From an uncultured Clostridia bacterium (GTDB lineage Bacteria; Bacillota; Clostridia; Oscillospirales; Acutalibacteraceae), in assembly GCA_947369085.1 (NCBI GenBank), contig CANBJR010000010.1, forward strand, positions 1 through 64,000: 64,000 nucleotides of DNA, in the 5' to 3' direction. Below, one piece after another: positions 30,310-40,163 of this stretch (its first letter is position 1; the number at the start of each line of letters is the position of its first letter). The position numbers were made by a program, and so were the translations under genes. The notes under the pieces are model-generated. The model was not told where the DNA came from. It was given only the letters and a program-made list of their open reading frames with translations, and searched no databases.

Positions 30310-32657
30310 TTATATCTCCGTCCATTCTGTTCTGCCGAAACCGCTTATTTCAACGCCTAACCAAAAACGGTTATTTCGAAAAATTTGCGGAATGTTTTCA
30401 TAATTTTTATTCGAAACATATGTTATTACATTTGTAATATATAAATTACTGATTTTATCCGGAAGTCTGGTAGATATAAATCGTCTGCCGCCGAATTTTT
30501 CCCTAAGATTATCGGAATATTCTCTTGTCATTTCACCAATTACAATATCATTGTGTATGATATAATATCTGTCTTCGCTGTTAAGCTTTAAATAAATCTC
30601 ATCTTCAGCTTTAACATTATTTGCAATGTATTCTTGTCTTGTTACAGCTTCAATCAGATTTCCGCTAACAAAAGAACTGTAATCTATATCATTGGGAAGA
30701 CCTGTCGCAAAGCCGGCACAAAAGGGGTTTTTATAAGGTACTTTTATCGTTCTAATCCATCGGTTGCAATTACTTTTTAAAAAATACCAATCATATTTTT
30801 TGCCTTTTTTCAGAATTTCAAGCTCTTTTTTCGGACGTGTTTCAGCCACATAAAGAATTCTTTCTTCCTCAGTATCTGATTCATCCTTTTTATAATCCGG
30901 ATTATAGTCATATCCAAGCAGATATACCTTGTCAAATTCACGACCTTTAGCCTTATGTATAGTGGACACAATAAGATGGTTATTATTTTCATTTCGAATA
31001 GTTTCCGGGAAATCAATTTTTTGGCATAAAATTTCAGCCAGCTTTTCACGGTCAATATAATCATAGGCATAATCGGATGTAATTTCCGTTAAAAATTCTG
31101 TCAAGCTATTATAAAAGCCGTCAGCTTGCTTTTCGGTAAAATCACATCTGACACAAAGTCTTTTTGTGAATTCATCCTTCGACATAATTTTATCAGCATA
31201 GTCCCAGAGCACATCAGCTATACATCTATTTAGAGACATATCTTGCCCGATGTTTCGCACAAGGGTATGAGGTATTTTTTTACTATGTAAAAGTGTACTC
31301 ATATACTCTGCTTCATCATTATTTCTACATAGAATAGCAGTAGTATCTTCTTCCGGAGTATTAGTTTTGCTGAAATTTTCAGCCGATACTGTTGTCGGAA
31401 GAGTCAAAAGCATTTTTCTAAAAACAGCAGTAATATTACTAGGATCAAAATTAAGCAAAGAAGAACGCAATTCAGTTGTTTGTTCATTTAAAAATTGTGA
31501 CTGCCGCTTATTTCCTGTTAATTCATACTTTTTTGTATTGTCAGGCAGTATTTCACCTAAGCATTTATAAAATTCAGTTGAATTAATGTTTTGCTCACCT
31601 GTGCAATCGTAATCGTAAATCGCCTGACATTTATCTCCGAGAAGCAAATACCCGCAACATAAAGCATTAAGAATATTCAACATCATTAAGGCACGATCGT
31701 TAACCAAATCCTGAAGTTCATCTACTATGCAGTAAACAAAGTCTTCAAAATCTTCAGAATTTATCTTCTCATTAAAAAGGCATATTCTTTGATTATAATC
31801 AAGCTTAGAAAGCTCGTCCAAGCTAACACCAATAGTAATTAAGTAGTTCGTCGCTATAGAATCAAATGTGCAGATATTAACCTGATTTGCTTCATAAGGT
31901 ATTATGCCAGCCTTTACACCCTCTTGAATACGCTTTTTAATTTCTGCAACAGTGCTCGTGTGTAACAAAGGACAAGGATTGCATCACAATTTTCCGGTGA
32001 AGTATTTTTCAAAATATAAAGCAATCGTTGAATAGCTGTGTATGTTTTTCCTGTTCCCAGTCCGGCATTGACAAGAATATGACTGTTTAAATCTGTTTCA
32101 ATAATTGCATCTATTGCCTGAATTTCGTCAATTTCAACATACTCTGCACGATCAGTAACTATATCCTCAATTCTGATTACTGCTTCATCAGGTACAAATT
32201 CTTCATTACTGTTGGATTCAAAATCCGGCTCAGCAAACACATCCGTGTTTCCTTTAATTCCAAGCCACTCAAGTTCAACGACACCGTCATCATCTTCTTC
32301 AGTTACCGTTATCTCACTGCGATTAATTTTTTTGGGGGTACAAATAAAACAGTCTTTTGCTTCACATCTGCACTCATAAAAATATTCACCGTTTTTAAAT
32401 ACTTTTCCAAATGATTTTTCGCCTTTTGGGGCATGTATACATGATGAAGACTCTTGTAATTCCTTTTCTTGAACAGGGCTCAATCGAACGCTTGATAAAG
32501 TTCCGCTATATTTATGTTTTATTACTTCCAAAGCATTTTGACCGGAAACATGAGCTACAAATTCAGGATCACGTTGTAAATCGTCAAATCCATCAACAAA
32601 AGACCGGGGATTTCGAATATATATGTTACTAACAATATTTATATTTGATTTGTACAT
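30310..32657 (-). pseudogene. UvrD/Rep-like SF1 helicase split by a frameshift
   Basis: ORF 31914-32657 carries SHILVNAGLGTGKTYTAIQRLLYIL...CDAILVLCYT; ORF 30310-31968 continues VAEIKKRIQEG...YCIVDELQDL...VSTIHKAKGREFDKVYLLGYD. Confidence 0.88.
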
Positions 32658-32668
32658 ACTATCACCTC

Positions 32669-34126
32669 TTATTTGCCTATTGCTGATAAATCATAATAAA
32701 AGGTAAGGTTATGAATCTTAATTTTACTGTCTTTAAGCTCATCAGCTACAGTATTGTTATGTATTTTTATATTTGCTATTTGGTCCTTATCAATTTCCGC
32801 TGTAACCTCAAGCCGCTCCTGCAAAAAACCTTTTGTAGGAATATTCATCTTATCATAGACAATTCTTCCATCACCGTTAGTTATTATGAAGTGGGCATCA
32901 GGTGAATCCTTTGTAAGAGAAAATGCAAATCTATTGCTTTTAGAGCCGACTCCATCTTTATTTTTATGTAAAATCGGAAAAATTGTATTATCAGACATTA
33001 CAATTCCAACATCATCACTTAGCTTGAATTCCCCACCTATAAACGGCATAAGTGCAGCTCCCTTTGCTGAAACAAACTGCACTTTGTCCGGAATAATGAT
33101 TTTATCTCTACCAAAAAGATTGGTAATAGCATCGGCAAAAGGACGAAGATTACTGCTTCCGCCTGCAATAATAACGGCATCAATGCTTGATTTTGTAAGT
33201 TCAGCTCGTTCCATAGCACTGTTTATAGTTTTAAGCACACGATTACGGATAATAGGTTTAACAATATCTTCAAACATATCGCTTGATATTGGTATGGTCT
33301 TTGTTCCGTAGTCGCCATAATTTCTTAATGTAAGCGGATATTCATCACCGTCTTCAGAAATCTGAATTTTCGCTTCTTCACAGCGTGACACTATTTTATC
33401 TCACTGTGATGCAGGCATTTCGCTAAACGATAAACGCTTATCCGAATCAGCCGTTTTTAGGTTAATGACAGAATGAATCCTTTGAGCTAATTCTGTATCA
33501 ATATCATCACCGCCGATTTTCTCGCCAAATACAGAAACCTCACGCAGTTTAGAACCCTCAGATTCAAGAATGCTGATGTCAAGTGTTCCGCCGCCCCAAT
33601 CAATAACCATAATTCGAGAAAGTCCCTTTACATCTTTACAGGTAGCCAAATACGCTGCAGTTGATTCAGAAACAAGATATTTTACTTTTAATCCTGCTCT
33701 TTCTGCCGCAAGTCTTAAATCAAAGCGAGCTTTCGCAGTAAAGTCGACCGGAAATGAAAGTGATACCTCTTCGATTTGAATGCCATGCTTTTGCTTAATA
33801 TACTGCTTCAAGCACTTAAAATATTGGGTAACAATTTGACTTGGTGTAAATTCAATTCCGTTTAAAACTACTTTTTTATTCGTACCAAGAAGTGATTTTA
33901 AGGATGAGACAAGCTGATGCTTTTCAGAATATTCATCACGCTTGCTTTTAACCTTATTCCCAAACTCTACTCGATTATCCGGTAAAACAGCCAATAATGA
34001 GACAAAGGGGAATTCGCCGTCTTCACCGAGAATAGTCATCTTTTCACCGTATGAATTCTTATCTATACGAACCACAGATGTATTAGTTGTTCCAAAATCT
34101 ATGCCTATCGAACTTCCTACACTCAT
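32669..34126 (-). pseudogene. Hsp70/DnaK-like ATPase interrupted by an in-frame TGA
   Basis: IGIDFGTTNTSVVRID...VIDWGGGTLDISIL...EMPASQ(TGA)DKIVSRCEEAKIQIS...AVIIAGGSSNLRPFADAI; both halves in the same frame (34147 and 33391 congruent mod 3). Confidence 0.9.
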
Positions 34127-34143
34127 AATCGAACCTCCATAAA

Positions 34144-35285
34144 TCATTCAAAATTAAACCCAAATCTTTTTAATATTTTAAATATCCGCTGCAAACTTGC
34201 ATAATTAGCTTGAAAATTATCTTCATTAAAGGTTGTATCGCTTGAGCAATATTCATCATATTCAGCCTTAAGTGTATCTGAAACATTTTTAACAAGAGTT
34301 TCAAGTTCTTGGCTTTTACTGAGAGTATCCATTTGAAAAGCTGTTTTAAGGCGTTCATTTAGATTAGCAATTTCTGACGATTGTTTACAGATTTTTTCTT
34401 CAAGTGCTGCTTTTTCAACCGCTAAATCCGAACAGCGTTGTTTACAGTCCTCCAATTCCTGATTCAAGCGTAAAATTTCCGCTTCTTTTGCGTCAATATC
34501 ATTTTTGCCGTTTTTAGTGTTGAAATAATACTGTTCGTATTTGTCAGATTATTGACCTGCTCTACAAGCGTCTGACTTATATTGCGTAACTGCTCAACCA
34601 CCAACTGATGCTGTATGGCGGTCTTTTTCGGCAAACTGTTATCCGGCAATGATTTCTCCTCTAAGTCCCGTTTCTCGGTTATATTTCCATTTTCAGTTTT
34701 ATCAACCGACGAATCTTGACCATTTGAGTTTGATTCATTACTTGTATCTTTATTTTCACTCTTTTCAACATCTGCCAAAAAACTTAGTATCATATCCTTA
34801 TCAGCTTTATTTTTTAATGTGTCCAACAAGGAAATAAAATTATCTAATTGGTCTTTATCTCTAATATATTTTTGAAAATACTCTACCATTTTCGTAGAAA
34901 ATCCATTATCAAGCTTACCATTAAAAATCACGCTGGCAGATAACTCGGCTGTTATACTTTTATTGATATTATATCTCAGAAAAGCCTCACACAAAACTAA
35001 ACCACGGTTAAACACTGTCACGTTATTCTTCTTATTAAAGCACTTATTTTTCTTAAACGCATTAAGGAAACATTCTGCTTCATCATCAGTTATTCTATAT
35101 TGTTTGAAGAATTCTTCACATACAGAATGTGGAAATTTAACAAACCAATTAACAATAGTATTGTAATCTTTATTTTCAGAAAACAATTCTATAAGTATAA
35201 GTGCAGCTTCATTTTTTGCTCTTTTATTTTTTGAATTTTTAGCTTTCGGTAAAAGTTCATTAAGTTTTTCAGAATAAGTTTCCAT
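34144..35285 (-). pseudogene. coiled-coil protein of the drm-like operon, probable -1 frameshift
   Basis: Track ORFs 34464-35285 and 34144-34467; second frame is open further upstream as GKNDIDAKEAEILRLNQELEDCKQRC, i.e. coiled coil continues across the shift. Confidence 0.7.
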
Positions 35286-35286
35286 C

Positions 35287-36014
35287 TTAAAGCTCCTCTA
35301 TTAATAAATTATCTTCAGAAAACCCACAGTGCTTTATAATTACATACACATCAGAAATAATATCTTCTTTAGTTCCGCCGGTTTCAAGCCAGATCCCGTT
35401 ACTTAACATAAAAGGTTTTTCCATATGTATATTGGCATCTTTTTCATTTCTGGTAAATCTATATACATCGTCAAACGAGTCAATAATCGCCATAGAATAC
35501 GGCTTGAATAAAATCATATGCTCACACACCGTGACAATAAAATCAGACCAACTCTTTACACTATATTCCGAGTCATTGATAATAAAATTTATTGTAACAG
35601 CAGTTCGCTTTTTGCTTTCATTGTCTTTTGATTAATAAATTGATTGTGAAAACCTTCACCTATTTGATCTAAAGAATCGTTGATGAATTTTTGTTCTTTA
35701 TCTTCTTCTGATTTTTCATCGGTCGTGCACTGCAAATTTTTCTCCGCTTCAGAACTTTTATCATCTGCCCCTGAAGCATCGCATTGAAACAAGTCTGACT
35801 GTTGCATTTCTTCTTTAAGAAAATTAAGAGACGCTTTCCACTTATTAATTAAAGAAATCTTCTTGTTTGCATTAATTAATATTTTTTGTCCCTCATCCCA
35901 ATCCGTCATATCAATTGCATTATGGGCAATGGTCTTTTCATTTGTAATCTCAGAATCAAGTATTGAAATTATTTCAGACAATTTGTAAATTATATTATCA
36001 TTATTAGTTTTCAT
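35287..36014 (-). pseudogene. acidic protein with C-terminal 'KSW...TxCE' domain, probable -1 frameshift
   Basis: ORF 35589-36014 (141 aa) and 35287-35529 (80 aa); the 80-aa frame is open upstream as SKDNESKKRTAVTINFIINDSEYSVKSWSDFIVTVCEHMILFKPYSM with no ATG start. Confidence 0.65.
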
Positions 36015-36235
36015 TATTCACACTCTTAACATTAAATTAAAATCTCTTTGTATAAACACTAAATATTGTTTATTGCACCATATTTTTACCAATTTTTCAA
36101 TCTTTGTTACCACATTTTTGAACATATATTTACATATCCGTCTATATATTCAAGTATAATCGTTAAGAAAGCACTATTAAATCGTTTGTGCATATTGCAA
36201 AGACAGATGATTTTATCAGTGGTTACTTAATTAAT

Positions 36236-39112
36236 TCAACAATCAAACAAAGTATTTTTTACATCTAAAATATCCGTAAGCCTACCTGCCACGCTTTCGC
36301 TTATAAATCTCATTGCGTTTTCTTCTGAATAGTTATAGCTTAAAAAATTGATATTACCATACCAGACAATTCGCCTGTCAATAACTGCAAAGTTTTGGAA
36401 TACATTATCATATATAATGAATTCGCAGTTGCTGATTTCCTCTGAACTCAATATATCACTGACTATATCGTTGTTCTCAGTTTTTGTAACAATCTTAATA
36501 TCTGTATTTTTATCAGCTGTGTTCATTATTTTCTTCGCTACAGATTTGTTCAATCTTGGTGCTGAAATTAAAATTTCCTTGACTGCTCCGCATAAATCTT
36601 CCGAAAACTTTCCTGAGTATGTCTGGGTATCAAAAATAATATTCTCTGTTTCATTATCTGAAGATTTCACTATATACCCCAATTCTGCATATCCTTTTAC
36701 TCTTTTATGATACATTCTTTCGAGCATAGGCATAAAAATATCTGCATAATCGTAAACGCAAACCTCCTGTTTACCGTCATAATTTCGGTGCAATCTGCCT
36801 GCATACTGCGCAAGAGTACCTTTCCACGCAATCGGCATCGCAAGGAAAAGCGTATCAAGTCTTGGTTCATCAAAGCCTTCTCCTACATATTTACCTGTTG
36901 CAACAATAACAAGATTCTCGGACTTTGGGACAGCTTTAATTTGCTCTAATTTCAGCTTCTTATCTTTAGCTTTATCCTTGCCGCTTAACACAAATACATT
37001 ATCACATTTATCTTTAATAAATCCTGCAAGCAAATCAGCGTGTTCTTTGCGCTCAGTTAAAATTATCGGATTTCTTTTATTTAATACTGCCTTTAGAACA
37101 TCATTTACAATCATATTATTTCGCATTTCATCCGTACAGACTTTTGCGCAGACAGTCTGATAATCAATGTCGTTTTCAGCAACTCTGAATTCGGTAAATC
37201 TCGGAATCATATAATGCGAAAAAGCTCTTTTTTCAGCCTGTATTCTTGCATCTACCTTGTATCTTACCGGACCGCATTGCATAAAAATAATCGGATGATG
37301 TCCGTCCTGTCTGACTGGTGTTGCGGTAAGTCCGTAAACATATTTTGCATTGACTGTTCTCAGGATTTTTTCAAAACTGAATGCTGAAACATGGTGGCAC
37401 TCGTCTACTATCACCATACCGTAATCCTTGACAAGTTCCTTAACTTCATTGTCTTTTATCAGAGATTGCATAATTGCAATGTCGACTTTTCCGTTAAGAG
37501 TATTCTTTCCCGAACCGAGCAACCCTATATGAGAAATTTTCTTTTTCCTTCCTCTTGTTGTTGGCTGTTCCGGAAGTTTATCTTCAAAAGTCAAAAATTG
37601 AGATAATGACTTTTCCCACTGTTCAAGCAAAGCGGCAGAATGAACAAGAATTAATGTGTTCACCGTTCTCCGAGCTATGATATATGAGGATACAACTGTT
37701 TTACCGAATGCAGTTGTAGCAGACAAAACGCCGTTTTCATATTTCAGCATTTCATCAACTGCTGTCTGCTGTTCTGCATATAATTCACCTTTGAACTTTA
37801 CTTTTACCGGCGAGCCAATATTTCTTTCATCTTCAATTATATATTCTGCCCCTGCGTTATCAAGCAAAGTCAAAAGACTCTCTTCGCAGCCTCTCGGAAT
37901 ACAAAGGAATTTATCTGTTTCTTCGGTTGTATCAATTATTCTGGGCTTGTTGTATATCGGCAGTCGCATCGCCTGTGATTTATAAAAGTCAGGATTTTTA
38001 AACGCACCAAGTCTTTTTATTTTGTTGAGCGCATATTGCGAGATGCCTTTCTTTTTAATAAAAAGCATATTAGCCTTTACAATTTCAACTGTTCTCGAAA
38101 AATCCATAGGTGTAACATTTTGTTCCGGCTTTTTCTCCCACGGCTTTTCATCTTCAGATACTAATTCACCCAAATCGCCGTTATCGCATAACTGCTTTGT
38201 ATATTTCTCAATTTCATTTGCAGTGATTTTATTAATATTATACAGATACTCCCATTGGTCGGGATAGAATATAAAATTGTCATCAACAAATTCACTGTTT
38301 TTATTTTTTCTTGCCCTACCCTGTAACGGAAGAGCAATCAGATTTCCAAATCCGCCTTTTGGCATAGTGTCCTGATTTGGAAACATTCTGTCATAAGAAT
38401 CAAGTTTAATTTCGTGTCGGCTTTCCATAGCTTTTGTGAGCAATCCGCTTCCGAAATTTCTTGCAGTAGATGCCGGTACTGCTTCTTCAAAAAAGAACCA
38501 CATATGCGCACCGTTTCCCGAGCGTGAACGCTCAACGCTTACAGGGATATTATATTCTCTGCAAATTTTACGAACAGCAGTTACATCATTCTGCCAGCTT
38601 TCCTCGTCAAAATCGATTGCAAGAAATTTTGTTGTTTCGTCAGAAAGCATAGGATATATTCCCACTACATCACGACAGAATTCATCATCGCCTTTCAGGT
38701 GATTGTAAATAACCCTGTCATTTATTTCAATAAAACTGCGGTTTGGACATTTTGAGCAGGTATATTTCTTCTTATCACATACAAAATTCACCCACTCATT
38801 ACTGCAAGCAGGCACATATCCGCTTTTACCGGTTTTTGTATTATAATATCGCTTTGCGTATACATCCGCTCTACCACAGAATAGAGATTTAAACAGTTCG
38901 ATTTTCTGTTGCGGAGTGCTGTATTTATTAACTTGTGGTTTATCTGCGGTATTGATTTCAACAGCTCTATTCTTAAACCATTCTTCAGTGCTGCAAAAAC
39001 AAAAATTGCCGCACTCATCCTTGCAGAGTACGGCAGTTTCGTTAGTTATGATGTTTTTAATTTTGTTTACATATGTGTATTTTTCTCCCTTGAGTATTGC
39101 AAAAGAATTCAT
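36236..39112 (-). CDS. TOTE conflict-system type protein: AEP primase + SF2 helicase + PLD-like C-terminus
   Basis: TTKFLAIDFDEESW and VSVERSRSGNGAHMWFFFE (primase-polymerase); LSATTAFGKTVVSSYI, MVIVDECHHVSAFSFE (helicase); C-terminal FAVIDRRIVWYGNINFLSY. Confidence 0.88.
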   Translation of the reverse strand: MNSFAILKGEKYTYVNKIKNIITNETAVLCKDECGNFCFCSTEEWFKNRAVEINTADKPQVNKYSTPQQKIELFKSLFCGRADVYAKRYYNTKTGKSGYVPACSNEWVNFVCDKKKYTCSKCPNRSFIEINDRVIYNHLKGDDEFCRDVVGIYPMLSDETTKFLAIDFDEESWQNDVTAVRKICREYNIPVSVERSRSGNGAHMWFFFEEAVPASTARNFGSGLLTKAMESRHEIKLDSYDRMFPNQDTMPKGGFGNLIALPLQGRARKNKNSEFVDDNFIFYPDQWEYLYNINKITANEIEKYTKQLCDNGDLGELVSEDEKPWEKKPEQNVTPMDFSRTVEIVKANMLFIKKKGISQYALNKIKRLGAFKNPDFYKSQAMRLPIYNKPRIIDTTEETDKFLCIPRGCEESLLTLLDNAGAEYIIEDERNIGSPVKVKFKGELYAEQQTAVDEMLKYENGVLSATTAFGKTVVSSYIIARRTVNTLILVHSAALLEQWEKSLSQFLTFEDKLPEQPTTRGRKKKISHIGLLGSGKNTLNGKVDIAIMQSLIKDNEVKELVKDYGMVIVDECHHVSAFSFEKILRTVNAKYVYGLTATPVRQDGHHPIIFMQCGPVRYKVDARIQAEKRAFSHYMIPRFTEFRVAENDIDYQTVCAKVCTDEMRNNMIVNDVLKAVLNKRNPIILTERKEHADLLAGFIKDKCDNVFVLSGKDKAKDKKLKLEQIKAVPKSENLVIVATGKYVGEGFDEPRLDTLFLAMPIAWKGTLAQYAGRLHRNYDGKQEVCVYDYADIFMPMLERMYHKRVKGYAELGYIVKSSDNETENIIFDTQTYSGKFSEDLCGAVKEILISAPRLNKSVAKKIMNTADKNTDIKIVTKTENNDIVSDILSSEEISNCEFIIYDNVFQNFAVIDRRIVWYGNINFLSYNYSEENAMRFISESVAGRLTDILDVKNTLFDC

Positions 39113-39164
39113 ATATCTAACCTCGTTTTAAATTGTTTTCATAAATAAAATATTTTAACTATAG

Positions 39165-39430
39165 CTATTCTTCTATTAATCCTTCTTTTTTAAGTCTGCT
39201 TTTGATAGCTCCTTCTGTTCTGCCGTGGTTTTGGCGATTTTTTCTATCAGGATTCCTACTTCGTATTCAAATCTTAATTTTTCCACTTCCTTTTCCGATC
39301 AAGGTTTATAGGCAGAATTAACTTCGCTTTCTTGTGTTTTTTCGATGTTGTTTTTACAATCTTGATAATTTTATCATACTTGTGAAAAGCAATCAACATT
39401 CTTTTACAAATTTCTATGCTATTTATATAC
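39165..39430 (-). pseudogene. C-terminal relic of an unidentified gene
   Basis: Reading across two A-run shifts and one TGA gives SIEICKRMLIAFHKYDKIIKIVK/NNIEKTQESEVNSAYKP*SEKEVEKLRFEYEVGILIEKIAK/NHGRTEGAIKSRLKKEGLIEE-stop. Confidence 0.6.
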
Positions 39431-39596
39431 AAAAACTATTCTCGGTATCGACATATTTAATGATGTCGGGTATTTCTTAATAATGTTCCAAAACATATAT
39501 AATTTGCTCCGATTAAAGAAATCTAAAAGTTGTCTATGTAAACTCATTGACATATGATAGCGTATATGCTATCATAAATTTGCAAGAGGTGATTAA

Positions 39597-40163
39597 ATGA
39601 ACGAATATACAATAGTTGATGAACTGGCTGATAAACGCAGAGGATTAAAAATATCTCAGCGTGAGCTGGCTAAGCGATGCAATATGCCTCAATCTACAAT
39701 CGCAAGAATAGAAACGCATCAGATTTCACCTCAGCTTGAAACTATATCCGTCATTGCCGAAAAGCTCAACTGTAATATTCAGCTTGAAGATAAGCTGAAA
39801 AACAAATGGGACGGCTGTAAGATTTCGGTTTACTGGAAAGATGAACTGACTGCTGTTGTGAATATCAAAAACAACGAAGTATTCATCAATAAGTTCACCG
39901 ACAATCCGATGAAGCAATTTTTCCTTGCTTTTGACAAAATTGATATTGCAAAGCTCGGCGAGCTGTTGGAAACACGCTGTTGGGAGCGTGGTCGTGCCGA
40001 TATAAAGGATTTACTTAATAAAATAGGGCTCGATGAGTATGATCCTATTGAAATTGTTAAAAGAACCTTTGGCGTAAGCTACAATGACTCTATCTGGTTT
40101 AAATTCGGCGACAACAATATCACTTGGAAAAAGCTTTGCCCAAAAGGAGAAAAATATGTTTGA
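39597..40163 (+). CDS. HipB-like HTH protein with HipA N-subdomain-like extension
   Basis: LADKRRGLKISQRELAKRCNMPQSTIARIETHQISPQLETI; then ISVYWKDELTAVVNIKNNEVFI. Confidence 0.82.
   Translation: MNEYTIVDELADKRRGLKISQRELAKRCNMPQSTIARIETHQISPQLETISVIAEKLNCNIQLEDKLKNKWDGCKISVYWKDELTAVVNIKNNEVFINKFTDNPMKQFFLAFDKIDIAKLGELLETRCWERGRADIKDLLNKIGLDEYDPIEIVKRTFGVSYNDSIWFKFGDNNITWKKLCPKGEKYV

Noticed and set aside
31914-31968. Programmed ribosomal frameshift in the UvrD-like gene
   Set aside because: No slippery heptamer recognised; an extra AC in ACACAC explains the shift.
33401-33403. TGA recoded as Trp across this region
   Set aside because: Two TGAs fall at probable Trp positions, but several genes here use TGA as a normal terminator (e.g. 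34144 coiled coil, hipB-like gene ending 40163, yabQ ending 56647, XRE ending 53453), so nonsense mutation is simpler.
23514-36014. Calling the locus canonical DISARM class 1 or 2
   Set aside because: No PLD-type DrmC, no SNF2 DrmD, no DrmE-like gene recognised; only DrmA, DrmB and a DrmMI-like enzyme fit.
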